Below are positions 35,706-45,262 of a stretch of DNA of 64,000 nt, piece by piece. The position numbers and the translations under genes are program-made. The notes beneath the pieces are model-generated. The model was not told the origin of the DNA. It saw only the letters and a program-made list of their open reading frames with translations, and ran no database searches. This DNA comes from Corynebacterium accolens (lineage in GTDB: Bacteria > Actinomycetota > Actinomycetes > Mycobacteriales > Mycobacteriaceae): the NCBI RefSeq assembly GCF_023520795.1, contig NZ_CP046605.1, forward strand, positions 1,471,438-1,535,437. The letters are read 5' to 3'. The number at the start of each line of letters is the position of its first letter. Within the stretch, counting starts at the first letter, position 1.

Positions 35706-36551
35706 TTACAGGCTCGTTTCACCCGTCGCGACGATGGCGGACGGGCCCGTCAAGCGCGTGCCGCCGTCATAGACCTCGACGGTGACCTCGCCGCCGGGAA
35801 CGTGGACATGGACGGTGCCGAGGGCTTGGGCGGCATCGGCAAGCGCGGCGGTAGCTGCCGCGACCGTGCCTGTACCGCACGACTGTGTCTCCCCAACCCC
35901 GCGCTCGAAGACGCGCATGTGCACGTGCCCCTCCCGCAGCGGGGTCACCAGCTCAAAATTCACCCCGCCGGGAAAGAAGGACTCGTCGTAGACAGGCGCC
36001 GTGAGGTCCTTGGCGGCCAATGCTTCCGGTTCCAGGCCTGGGATGACGGCCGCGAGGTGCGGGTTACCCATATCCACCCCGAGGCCGGCGTAGGACTCAC
36101 CGCCCACGGACGCGGTAGATACTCCGGTCACGCGCGCGGGGCCCATCTCCACGGTGACGCTAGCGGCAGTGGCATCGCAGGAATGCACCGTTACTTGCTT
36201 GGCGCCCGCCCGGGTGCCGATGGTGAATGCGTCCTCGCCCACCAAGTCGTGCGAGCGCAGCCAGTGGGCAAAGACGCGGGTGCCATTGCCGCACATTTCC
36301 GCCACGGACCCATCGGCGTTGCGGTAATCCATAAACCAGTCGGCGGAATCCACCCCGTCCGGAAGTGCCGCCAACTCGCCCGCGTCCACGAGGGCGCCGG
36401 CGCGCACAACGCGCAATAGGCCATCGCCGCCGATGCCCGCCCGGCGGTCACACAGCGCCGCCACGCGCTCTGGTGAGAGCGGCGCCTCGGCGTCGAAGTC
36501 TTCTACGATGACGAAGTCATTTTCGGTTCCATGGCCTTTGGCAAATTTCAT
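35706..36551 (-). CDS. dapF: diaminopimelate epimerase
   Basis: A 281-residue enzyme converting LL- to meso-diaminopimelate for lysine and peptidoglycan. The catalytic cysteines are Cys87 (MCGNGTR) and Cys225 (SCGTGT), the two-base pair of the family; GNPHLAA lies between. The frame is open to 36611, but [13 protein letters not shown] at 36551 is the family start. It follows miaA by 10 bases. A 13-mer copy lies near the 3' end (35832-35844) as LADAA. miaA-dapF adjacency is conserved in corynebacteria and mycobacteria. Confidence 0.97.
   Translation of the reverse strand: MKFAKGHGTENDFVIVEDFDAEAPLSPERVAALCDRRAGIGGDGLLRVVRAGALVDAGELAALPDGVDSADWFMDYRNADGSVAEMCGNGTRVFAHWLRSHDLVGEDAFTIGTRAGAKQVTVHSCDATAASVTVEMGPARVTGVSTASVGGESYAGLGVDMGNPHLAAVIPGLEPEALAAKDLTAPVYDESFFPGGVNFELVTPLREGHVHMRVFERGVGETQSCGTGTVAAATAALADAAQALGTVHVHVPGGEVTVEVYDGGTRLTGPSAIVATGETSL
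35832..35844 (+). repeat. dispersed 13-base word GGCATCGGCAAGC
   Basis: Exact copy within dapF; minus-strand reading gives LADAA. Confidence 0.5.
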
Positions 36552-36561
36552 AGCCTCTACC

Positions 36562-37461
36562 CTAGCGCCCAAGCGCGTACAAAGCTTGGGCGGTGGTATC
36601 GCCCGCGGCATCGAGCCAGGTAATGCGCTTATCGCGGTTAAACCAGGAGCGCTGGCGGCGCACGTACCGGCGGGTGCCAGTAATCGTGCGTTCTACCGCA
36701 TCTTCCCACGTCAGCTCGCCGCGCTGGGCTTGTAGAACCTGCGCATAGCCAATCGCGCGGCCCGCGGTGGAATCGGCCACAAGCCCCTTATCCTGCAGGT
36801 GCTCGACTTCCTCGACGAGGCCTTGCTCAAACATGAGGCGCGTGCGCTTTTCGATGCGCGGGTTCAACCACTCGCTATCCGTGCGCAGCCCCAGCAACTT
36901 GGTCCCCCACCGGGGCGGGCCGTTCTTCGGCGGCTGGCTGGCCTTAAAGGGCTTGCCGGTCAGCTCGATGACCTCGAGCGCCCGGACGGTGCGGCGGGGG
37001 TCTTTATCCTCGATGATAGCGGCGGCTGCCGGATCGACGCGCGCGAGCTCCGCGTGGAGCGCGTCGGTTCCGATATCGGCGCGGCGGGCCTCGTATTTGG
37101 CCCGTACCTGCGGATCGGTCGGCGGGAATTGCCAATCATCCACCAACGCCTGGGCATAGAGCATGGATCCGCCGACGAGGATCGGAGTCTTGCCGCGGGA
37201 CATGATGTCCTCGATATCGCGCAAGGCCGCCTGCTGATAGCGCGCTACGGAAGCAGTCTCCGTCACGTCCCAGACATCGAGCTGATGATGCGGGATTCCT
37301 TCGCGCTCTGCGGGGGAAAGCTTCGCGGTCCCGATATCCATGCCGCGGTATAGCTGCATAGAATCGACATTGACCACTTCCCCACCCAGTTTATGGGCAA
37401 GGGCCAGCCCGAGCGCGGATTTGCCGGATGCGGTGGGGCCAACTACTGCGATGGGGCGCAT
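36562..37461 (-). CDS. miaA: tRNA dimethylallyltransferase
   Basis: A 299-residue enzyme transferring a dimethylallyl group to A37 of UNN-reading tRNAs, the substrate then modified by MiaB (41250-42776). The P-loop [11 protein letters not shown] is at residues 8-18, [15 protein letters not shown] is the conserved substrate motif, and RRTVRALEV and [12 protein letters not shown] lie further on. The frame extends to 37596, but the ATG at 37459-37461 matches the family. Its start overlaps the upstream gene's 3' end by 19 bases, implying translational coupling. Confidence 0.96.
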   Translation of the reverse strand: MRPIAVVGPTASGKSALGLALAHKLGGEVVNVDSMQLYRGMDIGTAKLSPAEREGIPHHQLDVWDVTETASVARYQQAALRDIEDIMSRGKTPILVGGSMLYAQALVDDWQFPPTDPQVRAKYEARRADIGTDALHAELARVDPAAAAIIEDKDPRRTVRALEVIELTGKPFKASQPPKNGPPRWGTKLLGLRTDSEWLNPRIEKRTRLMFEQGLVEEVEHLQDKGLVADSTAGRAIGYAQVLQAQRGELTWEDAVERTITGTRRYVRRQRSWFNRDKRITWLDAAGDTTAQALYALGR

Positions 37462-38063
37462 GTTACCTCCCAACCTGCCACGTAGCGGCCTACCCCGAGG
37501 GTGGCGTCCGTCGCCCGGACCTGCGCGCGCTTGGGCGTGCAGGCGGCAAGCTCCAGCCAGAGCGCCGGCTCTTCCACGCCACGTTGCTTCAGCCACTCGG
37601 CCTCGCTACTTGCCGATGCCCCCATCAACACCTCCTCGCACCACCGGTGCACCTCCTGCGCGCCGGGAATAAGCGCCAGCGGTGCCCTCTCGGTAAGCCC
37701 CGCGCTGCCGTCCGCAACCACGATGCTAAGTACCTTTGGGTCTGGCATGCCCAGGCGGTCGCGGCTATCGCGCACCGTTATCTGTGGGACCGTGGACAGG
37801 ACGTAGTGGGCCATGATTTCTGGCAGGTAGTCTCCCGCGCCCACGTTTACCTGGTGGGCTCCCCAGGCGCGCAGGCTACCCGTGTGGCGGGTATGCCACC
37901 GGGAGGAGCGGGATCCGATAATTTCTGCCTCGTTAATGCCGGCGGCAGCGGCTTCGACCGCCAGCATGCGCGCCGCTGCCAGCAGCGCCCGCGAGGCGGC
38001 ATCGTTGGGAGCTAGCTCGACTGCCAGCGCCGGCGAGGCGGGCATAACCATGAGATTGAACAT
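37443..38063 (-). CDS. conserved protein next to miaA, LigB/extradiol-dioxygenase-like
   Basis: A 206-residue Ala-rich protein. It resembles the M. tuberculosis Rv2728c type found beside miaA/dapF, which shows distant likeness to class III extradiol dioxygenase (LigB) folds; I cannot see a convincing metal triad, so enzyme activity is unproven. It is the first gene of a minus-strand set with miaA and dapF, overlapping miaA by 19 bases. A one-mismatch 13-mer copy (37608-37620) lies within it, read as ASAS. Confidence 0.7.
   Translation of the reverse strand: MFNLMVMPASPALAVELAPNDAASRALLAAARMLAVEAAAAGINEAEIIGSRSSRWHTRHTGSLRAWGAHQVNVGAGDYLPEIMAHYVLSTVPQITVRDSRDRLGMPDPKVLSIVVADGSAGLTERAPLALIPGAQEVHRWCEEVLMGASASSEAEWLKQRGVEEPALWLELAACTPKRAQVRATDATLGVGRYVAGWEVTCAPSQ
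37608..37620 (-). repeat. near-copy of the dispersed 13-base word (one mismatch)
   Basis: ACTTGCCGATGCC differs by one base from the minus-strand word GCTTGCCGATGCC; coding frame here gives ASAS. Confidence 0.4.
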
Positions 38064-38199
38064 TATTCCTCCATACTATCTACCCAAGAGGAGGTAATTA
38101 AATAGATTCTAGGCACACGGCGATTTTTCGCGGTAATGTAACCAGTGATTTCATCCGGCAGCCGTGACGCGCGGCGATATATGTCTAGGAGGGCTTTCC

Positions 38200-39504
38200 A
38201 TGTCTCCCACCCCTACCCCAGGTTCCATGCCCAAGAAGGGCCCCCGCCCCACAGCCAAGCCCGTGCCCGTGCAATCACCGAGCAAAAACGACCCGGCCAA
38301 GTGGGGGCGCGTCGATGCCGATGGGTCCGTCTTCGTGTCCGCCCCCGAAGGCGAGCGCAAGATTGGGGAATGGCAGGCAGGCTCTGCGCAGGAGGGCCTC
38401 GAGCACTTCGGCGCCCGGTATGATGACCTAGCCACCGAGATCGAGCTCCTAGAGGCTCGCCTGCGCGCCAACCCCAGCGAAGCCGCAGGAATCAAGCAAA
38501 CCGCCGCCGAACTCCGCGAGACCCTTCCTACCGCTGCGGTCATTGGCGATATCGCGGCGCTGGATCGCCGCCTCGCGGCGGTTATTGATCACTCGGTCGT
38601 GGCCGGTGAACAGGCACAGGCGGAGCGGGAAAAGCGCCGGCAGGACGCGATTGCGGCAAAGGAAAAGCTCGCCGCAGAGGCCGAAGAGATTGCCGAAAAT
38701 TCCACGGAATGGAAGGCCGCCGGCGACCGCATCCGCGCCATTTTGGAAGAGTGGAAGCAGATTAAGGGCATCGATAAGAAGACCGATGACGGCCTGTGGA
38801 AGCGCTATTCGCGCGCCCGCGATTCCTTTAATCGGCGCCGCGGTTCGCACTTTGCGGATCTCGATCGCGCCCGCGCGGCCGCGCGAAAGAAGAAAGAAGA
38901 ACTCGTCGAGCGCGCCGAGGCCATCCAGGACTCCACCGATTGGGGCCCCACCGCCCGCGCCTACCGCGATCTGATGGCGGAGTGGAAGGCGGCCGGCCGC
39001 GCCCCGCGCGAGGTCGATGACCAGCTGTGGGCGAAGTTCCGCGCCGCACAGGACCGCTTCTTTGATGCCCGCAATGCGGTCAACGACGAGCGGGACCGCG
39101 AGTTCGCCGAAAACGCCAAGGCAAAGGACGCGCTGCTTGCGGAATACGACAGCCTGATTGACCCATCGCAAAGCATGGACAAGGCCAAGGCTAAGCTGCG
39201 CGAACTGCAGGAAAAGTGGGAGGAAATCGGCTTCGTGCCCCGCAACCAGGTGCGCGAGTACGAATCCAAAATTGAGCAGCTAGAAAAGCGCGTCACCCAA
39301 GCGGAAGAATCCGAATGGCGGCGCACCGACCCTGAAGCGCAGGCTCGCGTGGCCCAATTCCAGGCCAAGGTGGAAGACTTCAAGGCCCAGTCCGCGGCTG
39401 CGGAGGCTAAGGGCAAGGAGAAGAAGGCCGCGGAGCTGCGCGCGCAGGCGGAGCAATGGCAGGAATTTGCCGATGCCGCTGCCAATGCCGTCAACGATAA
39501 ATAG
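38200..39504 (+). CDS. DUF349 repeat protein
   Basis: A 434-residue, highly charged helical protein with at least three DUF349-like repeats (typified by EWKQIKGIDKKTDDGLWKRYSRARDSF and EWKAAGRAPREVDDQLWAKFRAAQDRFF, at about 175, 260 and 350). It looks like an extended helical bundle or coiled coil. Its biochemical role is unknown; relatives occur widely in actinobacteria. The ATG at 38200 follows AGGAGGG; the longer frame from 38164 is unlikely. The N-terminal 40 residues are Pro/Lys-rich. The GNAT gene overlaps its stop by one base. Confidence 0.85.
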   Translation: MSPTPTPGSMPKKGPRPTAKPVPVQSPSKNDPAKWGRVDADGSVFVSAPEGERKIGEWQAGSAQEGLEHFGARYDDLATEIELLEARLRANPSEAAGIKQTAAELRETLPTAAVIGDIAALDRRLAAVIDHSVVAGEQAQAEREKRRQDAIAAKEKLAAEAEEIAENSTEWKAAGDRIRAILEEWKQIKGIDKKTDDGLWKRYSRARDSFNRRRGSHFADLDRARAAARKKKEELVERAEAIQDSTDWGPTARAYRDLMAEWKAAGRAPREVDDQLWAKFRAAQDRFFDARNAVNDERDREFAENAKAKDALLAEYDSLIDPSQSMDKAKAKLRELQEKWEEIGFVPRNQVREYESKIEQLEKRVTQAEESEWRRTDPEAQARVAQFQAKVEDFKAQSAAAEAKGKEKKAAELRAQAEQWQEFADAAANAVNDK

Positions 39505-40604
39505 TGCACCTCGTTCAGATTGCGCGCCCGACCCAGGTAGCCGAGGCTGAACCGGCGGATTGTATCCGTTCCTTTGTTTTCTGGGCAAACCTGGCGGCGC
39601 AGGAAGCAAGCGGGGATGCGGCGGCCTCGACCTCGCCTAGCCGCGTGGTGCACCGCCTGCAGGGTTCGGGCGAATCGCAGACTTACCTTTTCGCGGTGGT
39701 CGATGGCCCGGCGACGCTCGGGCCCGTCTCCGAGCTCGGTCTGCCCCAAATTCCCGCTACCGCACCGAGCCCCGAGCTGGACTACGTGGGATTTATCCAC
39801 ATCAGCCTGCCGCTTTTAGAAGAGCGCAATGCCGCGGAAATCGAGTGCGTCCTGTGCGATCTGCCGCTGCCCGGAGAACCGCTTGATGCCAAGGGGCACA
39901 AGGTGGCTACCTGGATGGGAGATACCGCCTTAAAAATCACCCAACAGCTCGGTCGCAGCGTCGCGCACGTGGGCCTGCTGCACCCACCGGAGACTTCGCC
40001 GGAGTATGACGCAATGGCGGAGGTCTACCAATCCCTGGGCTTTACGCGGCGCCATAGCGAGCGGCAACTAGCCATCGATATTCCAGAGCACCCGGCTGCC
40101 GCCCTCTTTCCACCCGGGCTTTCGGCCGCGGTTTGGCAGGACTATGCCATTCCGGAGGTACATATCGACGATGTCATGCGCCTTTTAACGGTCGCCTCGG
40201 CGGATGCCGATACCGGCACCTTATCCACCGAGCCCATCGTGTGGTCCCGGCAGCGGTTGGAAGAAGCGCACCAACGCCTGCGCTCGCGGCGCGGGCATAC
40301 GCTGCTCATAGCGCTCATCGATAACGCCGACGGCATCGTAGCGCTCACGGAGCTAGCACGGCACGAGGCCGCAGATCCGGAGGTCTGCGAATGGACCCTC
40401 ACCGTCACCGACCGCGACCACCGCCGGCAAGGCTTGGCGCAATTGGCAAAACTCACCGCCCTACGCGAGGTCAACCAAGCGTGGCCGCAGGTGCGCCGCT
40501 GCTATTGTTCCGTCGCAGCCGGCGACGCCGCCATGAACGCGCTGTATGCGCGGCTCGGGGCGCGGGAAATCTCCCAGTCTTCTGCCTGGGAGCTGCACCT
40601 TTAG
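39504..40604 (+). CDS. GNAT-family acetyltransferase with tandem domains
   Basis: A 366-residue protein whose C-terminal half has the acetyl-CoA-binding signature of GNAT enzymes (WTLTVTDRDHRRQGLAQLAKLTALREV, about 300-327). The N-terminal half looks like a second, degenerate GNAT fold. The substrate is unknown. Translation starts at GTG 39504, whose G is the last base of the DUF349 gene's TAG, so the two are translationally coupled. The stop overlaps by four bases that of the convergent membrane-protein gene. A perfect TTATCCACA occurs at 39793-39801 within the gene. Confidence 0.8.
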   Translation: MHLVQIARPTQVAEAEPADCIRSFVFWANLAAQEASGDAAASTSPSRVVHRLQGSGESQTYLFAVVDGPATLGPVSELGLPQIPATAPSPELDYVGFIHISLPLLEERNAAEIECVLCDLPLPGEPLDAKGHKVATWMGDTALKITQQLGRSVAHVGLLHPPETSPEYDAMAEVYQSLGFTRRHSERQLAIDIPEHPAAALFPPGLSAAVWQDYAIPEVHIDDVMRLLTVASADADTGTLSTEPIVWSRQRLEEAHQRLRSRRGHTLLIALIDNADGIVALTELARHEAADPEVCEWTLTVTDRDHRRQGLAQLAKLTALREVNQAWPQVRRCYCSVAAGDAAMNALYARLGAREISQSSAWELHL

Positions 40605-41227
40605 CCCTCCTGCTGGTGGCGGTGGCGCTCAGCGGCCTGCTTGCGGCGGTCATCGACAAGCATCTCCTGCGGCTGCGGGGACGCAATATCGGACTGGAAT
40701 TTGCCTACCTCATCCAGCTGGCCCGCCGAGGCGCGAACCTTTTCTTCTGCCGCGCGTTGTTCCGGGCTGCGGCGCAGGGCGACGAGGCTAAAGCCCAAGA
40801 AGGCCAGGAAGGTCGCCAGCATACCCACCCACATGCCAATGGCCGGGCCGTCCGCGGTGGAGCCGCGGTACCAAAAGCCCCACAGGTTAACGAAGAAAGA
40901 AACCGTCACCATCATCCACGCAATCAGACCGAGCGTGGCGCGGCGGGTCAGCAGGGTTGCCGTCGTCAGCACGCCCACGCCAAGTAGCGCGAGCCACGCG
41001 GAGACGGTCTCCATCAGCGAGATCTTCACCCCATCCTCGGTGGTGCCAAAGCTTAAGGCCTGCCACCCGTGGGCGGAGCCGGCATAAGGAACGATGAGGT
41101 AGACAATATAGGCCGCCACAGCGATCCACAGCGTCACTTTCTGCCCACGCAGATCCATGGTTTGTGCTGCTCGGCGCTCCGCCTGTGCCGCCTCCTGGGC
41201 GGCGGTGGTGGTATTTCGCTCTCTCAT
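40601..41227 (-). CDS. conserved actinobacterial membrane protein (Rv2732c-like)
   Basis: A 208-residue protein with four hydrophobic segments (about 32-50 WIAVAAYIVYLIVPY, 75-92, 98-118, 132-152) between a polar Ala/Arg-rich N-terminus and a charged C-terminal tail. It lies directly downstream of miaB on the same strand (22 bases), the position of Rv2732c beside miaB in M. tuberculosis. Function unknown. Confidence 0.75.
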   Translation of the reverse strand: MRERNTTTAAQEAAQAERRAAQTMDLRGQKVTLWIAVAAYIVYLIVPYAGSAHGWQALSFGTTEDGVKISLMETVSAWLALLGVGVLTTATLLTRRATLGLIAWMMVTVSFFVNLWGFWYRGSTADGPAIGMWVGMLATFLAFLGFSLVALRRSPEQRAAEEKVRASAGQLDEVGKFQSDIASPQPQEMLVDDRRKQAAERHRHQQEG

Positions 41228-41249
41228 GGCACCCTAGCCTACTCCCCGG

Positions 41250-42776
41250 TTAGCAGCCGCAAGAATCCGCTGCGGCAGCGCCAGCAGGCTTGCCGATGCC
41301 CGGCAGCCCCAAGCCCACCCCAATCGGAGCGGTAGTGGGGGTTTGGCCCGAAGCCGACATGTCGCCGGCCTTGGTGCGGGTGTGGGTGGCTACTGCGGCA
41401 TCGGCAAGCAAGAAGAACGAGCCTGCACCCGTGACCTTGGTGCGCACGACGTCGCCGGGGCGAATCTCGGCCGAGATATCCGCGCCGTTGGCATCAATGG
41501 GGCTAAAGTGCACGAGGCGCCCATCCCGAGCTCGACCTGACATGCGGTGGGTCTCATCGTTCTTGCGTCCGCCCTCAGCCTGGACCAAGAGCTCCACCTC
41601 AGTGCCCACGAGCTTCTGGTTCTCTTCTGCCTGGATGCTATCTTGCAGCGCAACGAGCCGCTCGAAGCGGTCCTGGACGACTTCCTTAGGCACCTGGTTT
41701 TCCATCTCCGCCGCAGGGGTGCCAGGGCGCGGGGAATACTGGAAGGTAAACGCCGAGGCGAAGCGGGCGCGCCGGACCAAGTCCATGGTGGCCTGGAAGT
41801 CCTCTTCGGTCTCGCCTGGGAAACCAACGATGATATCGGTGGTAATCGCCGCGTTCGGAATCTTCTCCCGGACCTCATCGAGGATGCGCAGGAACTTCTT
41901 CGTGCGGTAGGAACGGCGCATGTCCTTCAAGACCTTATCCGAGCCGGACTGCAGCGGCATGTGCAACTGCGGGCACACCGCCGGGGTTTCCGCCATGGCG
42001 TCGATGACATCCGAGGTAAATTCCGCCGGGTGCGGGGAGGTAAACCGCAGGCGCTCGAGGCCGTCGATCTTGCCCACTTCGCGCAGCAGCTTCGAGAAAG
42101 CAAAGCGATCGCGCGGCATTTCTGGATCGGCGAAATTCACGCCATAGGCGTTGACGTTTTGGCCCAAGAGGGTGACCTCAGAAACTCCCTGATCCACCAG
42201 CGCCTGTACCTCGGCCAGAATATCGCCCGGCCGGCGGTCCTCTTCCTTACCGCGCAGGGAGGGAACGATGCAGAAGGTGCAGGTGTTATTGCAGCCCACG
42301 GACACCGATACCCAGCCCGCGTAGGCGGATTCGCGCTTAGCGGGCAATACCGAGGGGAATGCCTCTAGCGAATCGACGATTTCGACCTGAGCTTCCTCGT
42401 TATGGCGGGCGCGCTCGAGGAGGGTGGGCAACGCTGCCATATTGTGGGTTCCGAAGACGGCATCAACCCACGGCGCATTGTCGAGGACGGTGTCCTTATC
42501 CTTTTGTGCAAGGCAACCGCCCACAGCGATTTGCATGCCGGGATGGTTCTCCTTCGTCTTCTTCAATGCGCCCAGCGTGCCGTAGAGGCGCTTGTCGGCG
42601 TTTTCGCGGACTGCGCACGTGTTAAAGACGATGAGATCCGGCTCCGTGGCTTCGTCTGCGGCCGCGTAGCCAGCTTCCTCCAGCAGGCCGGAAATGCGCT
42701 CGGAATCGTGCACATTCATCTGGCAGCCGAAGGTTCGGACTTCATAGGTACGGGTTTCAGGAATTGTCTGCTCCAC
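41250..42776 (-). CDS. miaB: tRNA-2-methylthio-N6-dimethylallyladenosine synthase
   Basis: A 508-residue radical-SAM methylthiotransferase that adds a methylthio group to i6A37 made by MiaA. N-terminal cluster cysteines are Cys18, Cys54 and Cys88 (FGCQMN, NTCAVRE, GGCLAQ), and the radical-SAM triad is Cys162/166/169 in [14 protein letters not shown] domain follows (about 380-450). The last 60 residues form a Thr/Pro/Gly/Ala-rich tail ending SCGC, absent from E. coli MiaB. Two exact 13-mer copies in opposite orientation (41288-41300 and 41397-41409) fall in the 3' part. Confidence 0.96.
   Translation of the reverse strand: MEQTIPETRTYEVRTFGCQMNVHDSERISGLLEEAGYAAADEATEPDLIVFNTCAVRENADKRLYGTLGALKKTKENHPGMQIAVGGCLAQKDKDTVLDNAPWVDAVFGTHNMAALPTLLERARHNEEAQVEIVDSLEAFPSVLPAKRESAYAGWVSVSVGCNNTCTFCIVPSLRGKEEDRRPGDILAEVQALVDQGVSEVTLLGQNVNAYGVNFADPEMPRDRFAFSKLLREVGKIDGLERLRFTSPHPAEFTSDVIDAMAETPAVCPQLHMPLQSGSDKVLKDMRRSYRTKKFLRILDEVREKIPNAAITTDIIVGFPGETEEDFQATMDLVRRARFASAFTFQYSPRPGTPAAEMENQVPKEVVQDRFERLVALQDSIQAEENQKLVGTEVELLVQAEGGRKNDETHRMSGRARDGRLVHFSPIDANGADISAEIRPGDVVRTKVTGAGSFFLLADAAVATHTRTKAGDMSASGQTPTTAPIGVGLGLPGIGKPAGAAAADSCGC
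41288..41409. repeat. inverted pair of the dispersed 13-base word in the miaB 3' end
   Basis: GCTTGCCGATGCC at 41288-41300 and its complement GGCATCGGCAAGC at 41397-41409. On the coding strand the first is read as GIGK and the second as LADAA. Confidence 0.5.
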
Positions 42777-42959
42777 GTCGGCATAGTTTAGCCATCACCC
42801 AGAACAACTCATAACCGTCGCTGCTCGGCGCCCGTGACGGCAAGTGGGCCAGAATGGGCGCGTCGTGAGGCGCGTCGGGGCGCGGGCCCGCGGTGGGTGG
42901 GGCGCGTGTGCGAGTCACAAGGTTGGAGCCAATAAGGCACTAAGCCCCATCCCCCGGAT

Positions 42960-43559
42960 TTAAGGAGAAGACAGCTCCTCGCAACGCTCCTCAAGGGCGC
43001 TAATGGCAATGTTCAAAGACATACCCTCGTTGAACCCGCGGCGCGCCAATACGCCCACGATCCTGCGCAAGGCCTTTTCCCGTTCCTTCCTATCCACAGG
43101 AACGGATTTCACGCCGCGCGCCTTCTTTTCCGCCAAGGCTCGGGCCATCGCCTCTTCATCGGCGGCGTCAATTTGGGAGAGGGCTTCGTCTCTGTCTTCT
43201 TGGCTTACTCCCTTTTCCCGGAGCTCGCGGTCGAGGACGCTGCGCGATTTTCCTCGCCGCTTATGCCGCTGCCGCACCCATTCGGCGGCGAAGGCGGCGT
43301 CGTCAATGAGGCCCGCATGGGCCAAGTCATCGAGGACCTCATCAACCACCTCAGGGTCGAATTCGGCTTGTACTAAGCGGTCATACAATTCCTGGCGGGA
43401 CCGCGAACGCTGGTCAAGCAGCCCCAATGCGCGGGACCGAACCTTTAATTTAGCCTCTTCGGCCTCTCGATCAAAAAGCCCGCCCCCGGCTTCTCCTTTT
43501 TCATAGGCTTCAAGGGCCTGGCGGAGTTGCTCTAGCTTTTCAGGGGCGGGTTGATTCAT
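42960..43559 (-). CDS. recX: recombination regulator RecX
   Basis: A 199-residue RecX that modulates RecA filaments and ATPase. Three helical repeats are visible from about residue 40 (LGLLDQRSRSRQELYDRLVQ, LIDDAAFAAEWVRQRHKRRGKS, ALRRIVGVLARRGFNEG). The first 35 residues are a polar extension. It follows recA by 39 bases, as usual, and is probably co-transcribed. The 183 bases downstream toward miaB are GC-rich and hold no gene; C. glutamicum carries gluABCD in this place. Confidence 0.93.
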   Translation of the reverse strand: MNQPAPEKLEQLRQALEAYEKGEAGGGLFDREAEEAKLKVRSRALGLLDQRSRSRQELYDRLVQAEFDPEVVDEVLDDLAHAGLIDDAAFAAEWVRQRHKRRGKSRSVLDRELREKGVSQEDRDEALSQIDAADEEAMARALAEKKARGVKSVPVDRKEREKALRRIVGVLARRGFNEGMSLNIAISALEERCEELSSP

Positions 43560-43598
43560 AGCGCGGGTGTTAAGCGGTGGGAGTGTTGGTGGACAGGA

Positions 43599-44735
43599 TT
43601 AGTCGTCATCGAAGTCGACGTTCGGGACCAAATCTACGGATTCATCCGTCAATGGGTCATCGGAACCGGGGACATCCATGGCGGTAGCTTCTTCAGCATT
43701 TGCCGCCTCTTCCCCAATGCCGAGCTTTTGGAAGATCTTCTTTTCGATCTCATTGGCAAGGTCAGAGTTATCCTTCAAGAAGGAACGAGCCTTCTCCTTA
43801 CCTTGACCCAGCTGGTCGCCCTCATAGGTAAACCAGGAGCCGGACTTGCGGATAAAGCCGTTTTCTACGCCGAGATCAATGATGGAGGACTCGCGAGAAA
43901 TGCCCTCGCCGTACATGATGTCGAACTCGGCGATCTTGAACGGCGGGGAAACCTTATTCTTTACCACCTTGAGCTTCGTGCGGTTACCAATGGCATCCTG
44001 GCCATCCTTCAGCGTCTGGATACGGCGGATATCGCAGCGCACGGAGGAGTAGAACTTCAGCGCTTTACCACCGGTGGTGGTCTCCGGGGAACCGAACATC
44101 ACACCGATCTTTTCGCGCAGCTGGTTGATGAAGATTGCGGTGGTGCCGGAGTTATATAGCGCACCGGTCATCTTGCGCAAGGCCTGGGACATCAGGCGGG
44201 CCTGCAGGCCGACGTGGCTATCGCCCATCTCGCCTTCGATTTCCGCCTTTGGGGTCAGCGCCGCCACGGAGTCCACAACGATAATGTCGATAGCGCCGGA
44301 GCGCACCAGCATGTCCGCGATTTCCAAGGCCTGCTCACCGGTATCGGGCTGGGACACGAGGAGGTTATCGGTGTCGACGCCTAGCAGGCGTGCATATTGG
44401 GGGTCGAGGGCGTGCTCGGCATCGATAAACGCTGCAATGCCGCCGTCTTTTTGTGCCGAGGCAATGGCATGCAACGCCACCGTCGTCTTACCGGAAGACT
44501 CTGGGCCATAGATTTCCACAATTCGCCCGCGCGGGAAGCCACCGATGCCCAGCGCCACGTCGATTGCCGTGTTGCCGGAAGAAATGGCCTTGATGGGCGG
44601 GCGGTCATCATCACCCAAGCGCATAACGGCGCCCTTGCCATAATCCTTCTCGATCATGGCCATCGCGGCATCTAGCGCCTTCTGGCGGTCATCTCCCTTG
44701 GTTGCGGCGGAGGATGATTTCTTTTTCGTTGCCAT
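43599..44735 (-). CDS. recA: recombinase RecA
   Basis: A 378-residue RecA. Walker A is GPESSGKTT (about residue 73), Walker B is [10 protein letters not shown], and the L2 segment [30 protein letters not shown] is intact; no intein interrupts it. It forms filaments on single-stranded DNA for recombination and stimulates LexA self-cleavage. The C-terminus is acidic ([12 protein letters not shown]). A LexA box lies upstream, and recX follows. Confidence 0.98.
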   Translation of the reverse strand: MATKKKSSSAATKGDDRQKALDAAMAMIEKDYGKGAVMRLGDDDRPPIKAISSGNTAIDVALGIGGFPRGRIVEIYGPESSGKTTVALHAIASAQKDGGIAAFIDAEHALDPQYARLLGVDTDNLLVSQPDTGEQALEIADMLVRSGAIDIIVVDSVAALTPKAEIEGEMGDSHVGLQARLMSQALRKMTGALYNSGTTAIFINQLREKIGVMFGSPETTTGGKALKFYSSVRCDIRRIQTLKDGQDAIGNRTKLKVVKNKVSPPFKIAEFDIMYGEGISRESSIIDLGVENGFIRKSGSWFTYEGDQLGQGKEKARSFLKDNSDLANEIEKKIFQKLGIGEEAANAEEATAMDVPGSDDPLTDESVDLVPNVDFDDD

Positions 44736-44860
44736 TGTTATTAATCCTTATCTCGTACGACGCTGCGTGAACACTTAATTAGACTGCTGCAGAACCCTAA
44801 ATGGTTCCGCCCTCAACGCGATCCCACTGTAGTCGCCCACACCGACACCCCAACTAGAGT

Positions 44861-44876
44861 ACATACATCTGTTCGA
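44861..44876 (-). promoter_or_regulatory. LexA (SOS) box upstream of recA
   Basis: Minus-strand TCGAACAGATGTATGT matches the corynebacterial box TCGAACA-NN-TGTTCGA at the first 12 positions. It lies about 130 bases before the recA start. Confidence 0.6.
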
Positions 44877-44915
44877 ATATCGAAAACGGACACGCCTTTT
44901 CAGGCTCTCTTGGGC

Positions 44916-45131
44916 CTATAAAGTTGGGTAATCTACGCCGAGACGTCGCTCATGGGGGACATCGAAATCATCGCACAGCCCTATCCAGACACGGCGGGGA
45001 TCGACGCCACGTTCGATAAGATCATCCGGCGTTCCATTGAGCTCTGATAAAACATGCGAATGGCTAATCCACGCCCCTTTTGATTCGCCAAATTCATCCA
45101 CAACCAGTTGGTGGTACTCCGTCAATCGCAT
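44916..45131 (-). CDS. DUF3046 protein
   Basis: A 71-residue protein matching the small actinobacterial DUF3046 family, which sits beside recA in mycobacteria and corynebacteria. MRLTEYHQLVVDEFG is its usual start, and GVDPRRVWIGLCDDFDVP the conserved end. It is acidic, presumably cytoplasmic, and of unknown role. The frame extends upstream to 45191, but the ATG at 45129-45131 matches the family. Confidence 0.85.
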   Translation of the reverse strand: MRLTEYHQLVVDEFGESKGAWISHSHVLSELNGTPDDLIERGVDPRRVWIGLCDDFDVPHERRLGVDYPTL

Positions 45132-45201
45132 GCGCGCAATCCTACCCACCACCACGGAAATTTTTCCAAAACCTTCACCAGAACGCCGCAAATGTCCCTC
45201 C

Positions 45202-45216
45202 TTGAACGACGTTCAA
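45202..45216. promoter_or_regulatory. BioQ operator before bioYMN
   Basis: TTGAACGACGTTCAA is a perfect palindrome matching the BioQ motif of C. glutamicum (TGAAC, 3 bases, GTTAC/GTTCA). It lies 46 bases before the bioY start, so BioQ should repress biotin uptake when biotin is ample. The motif assignment rests on published consensus as I recall it. Confidence 0.65.
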
Positions 45217-45262
45217 ATTGGTGTGTCTACAGCGTTTTTCTCCAAGGTGCTAATCTTTTCCC

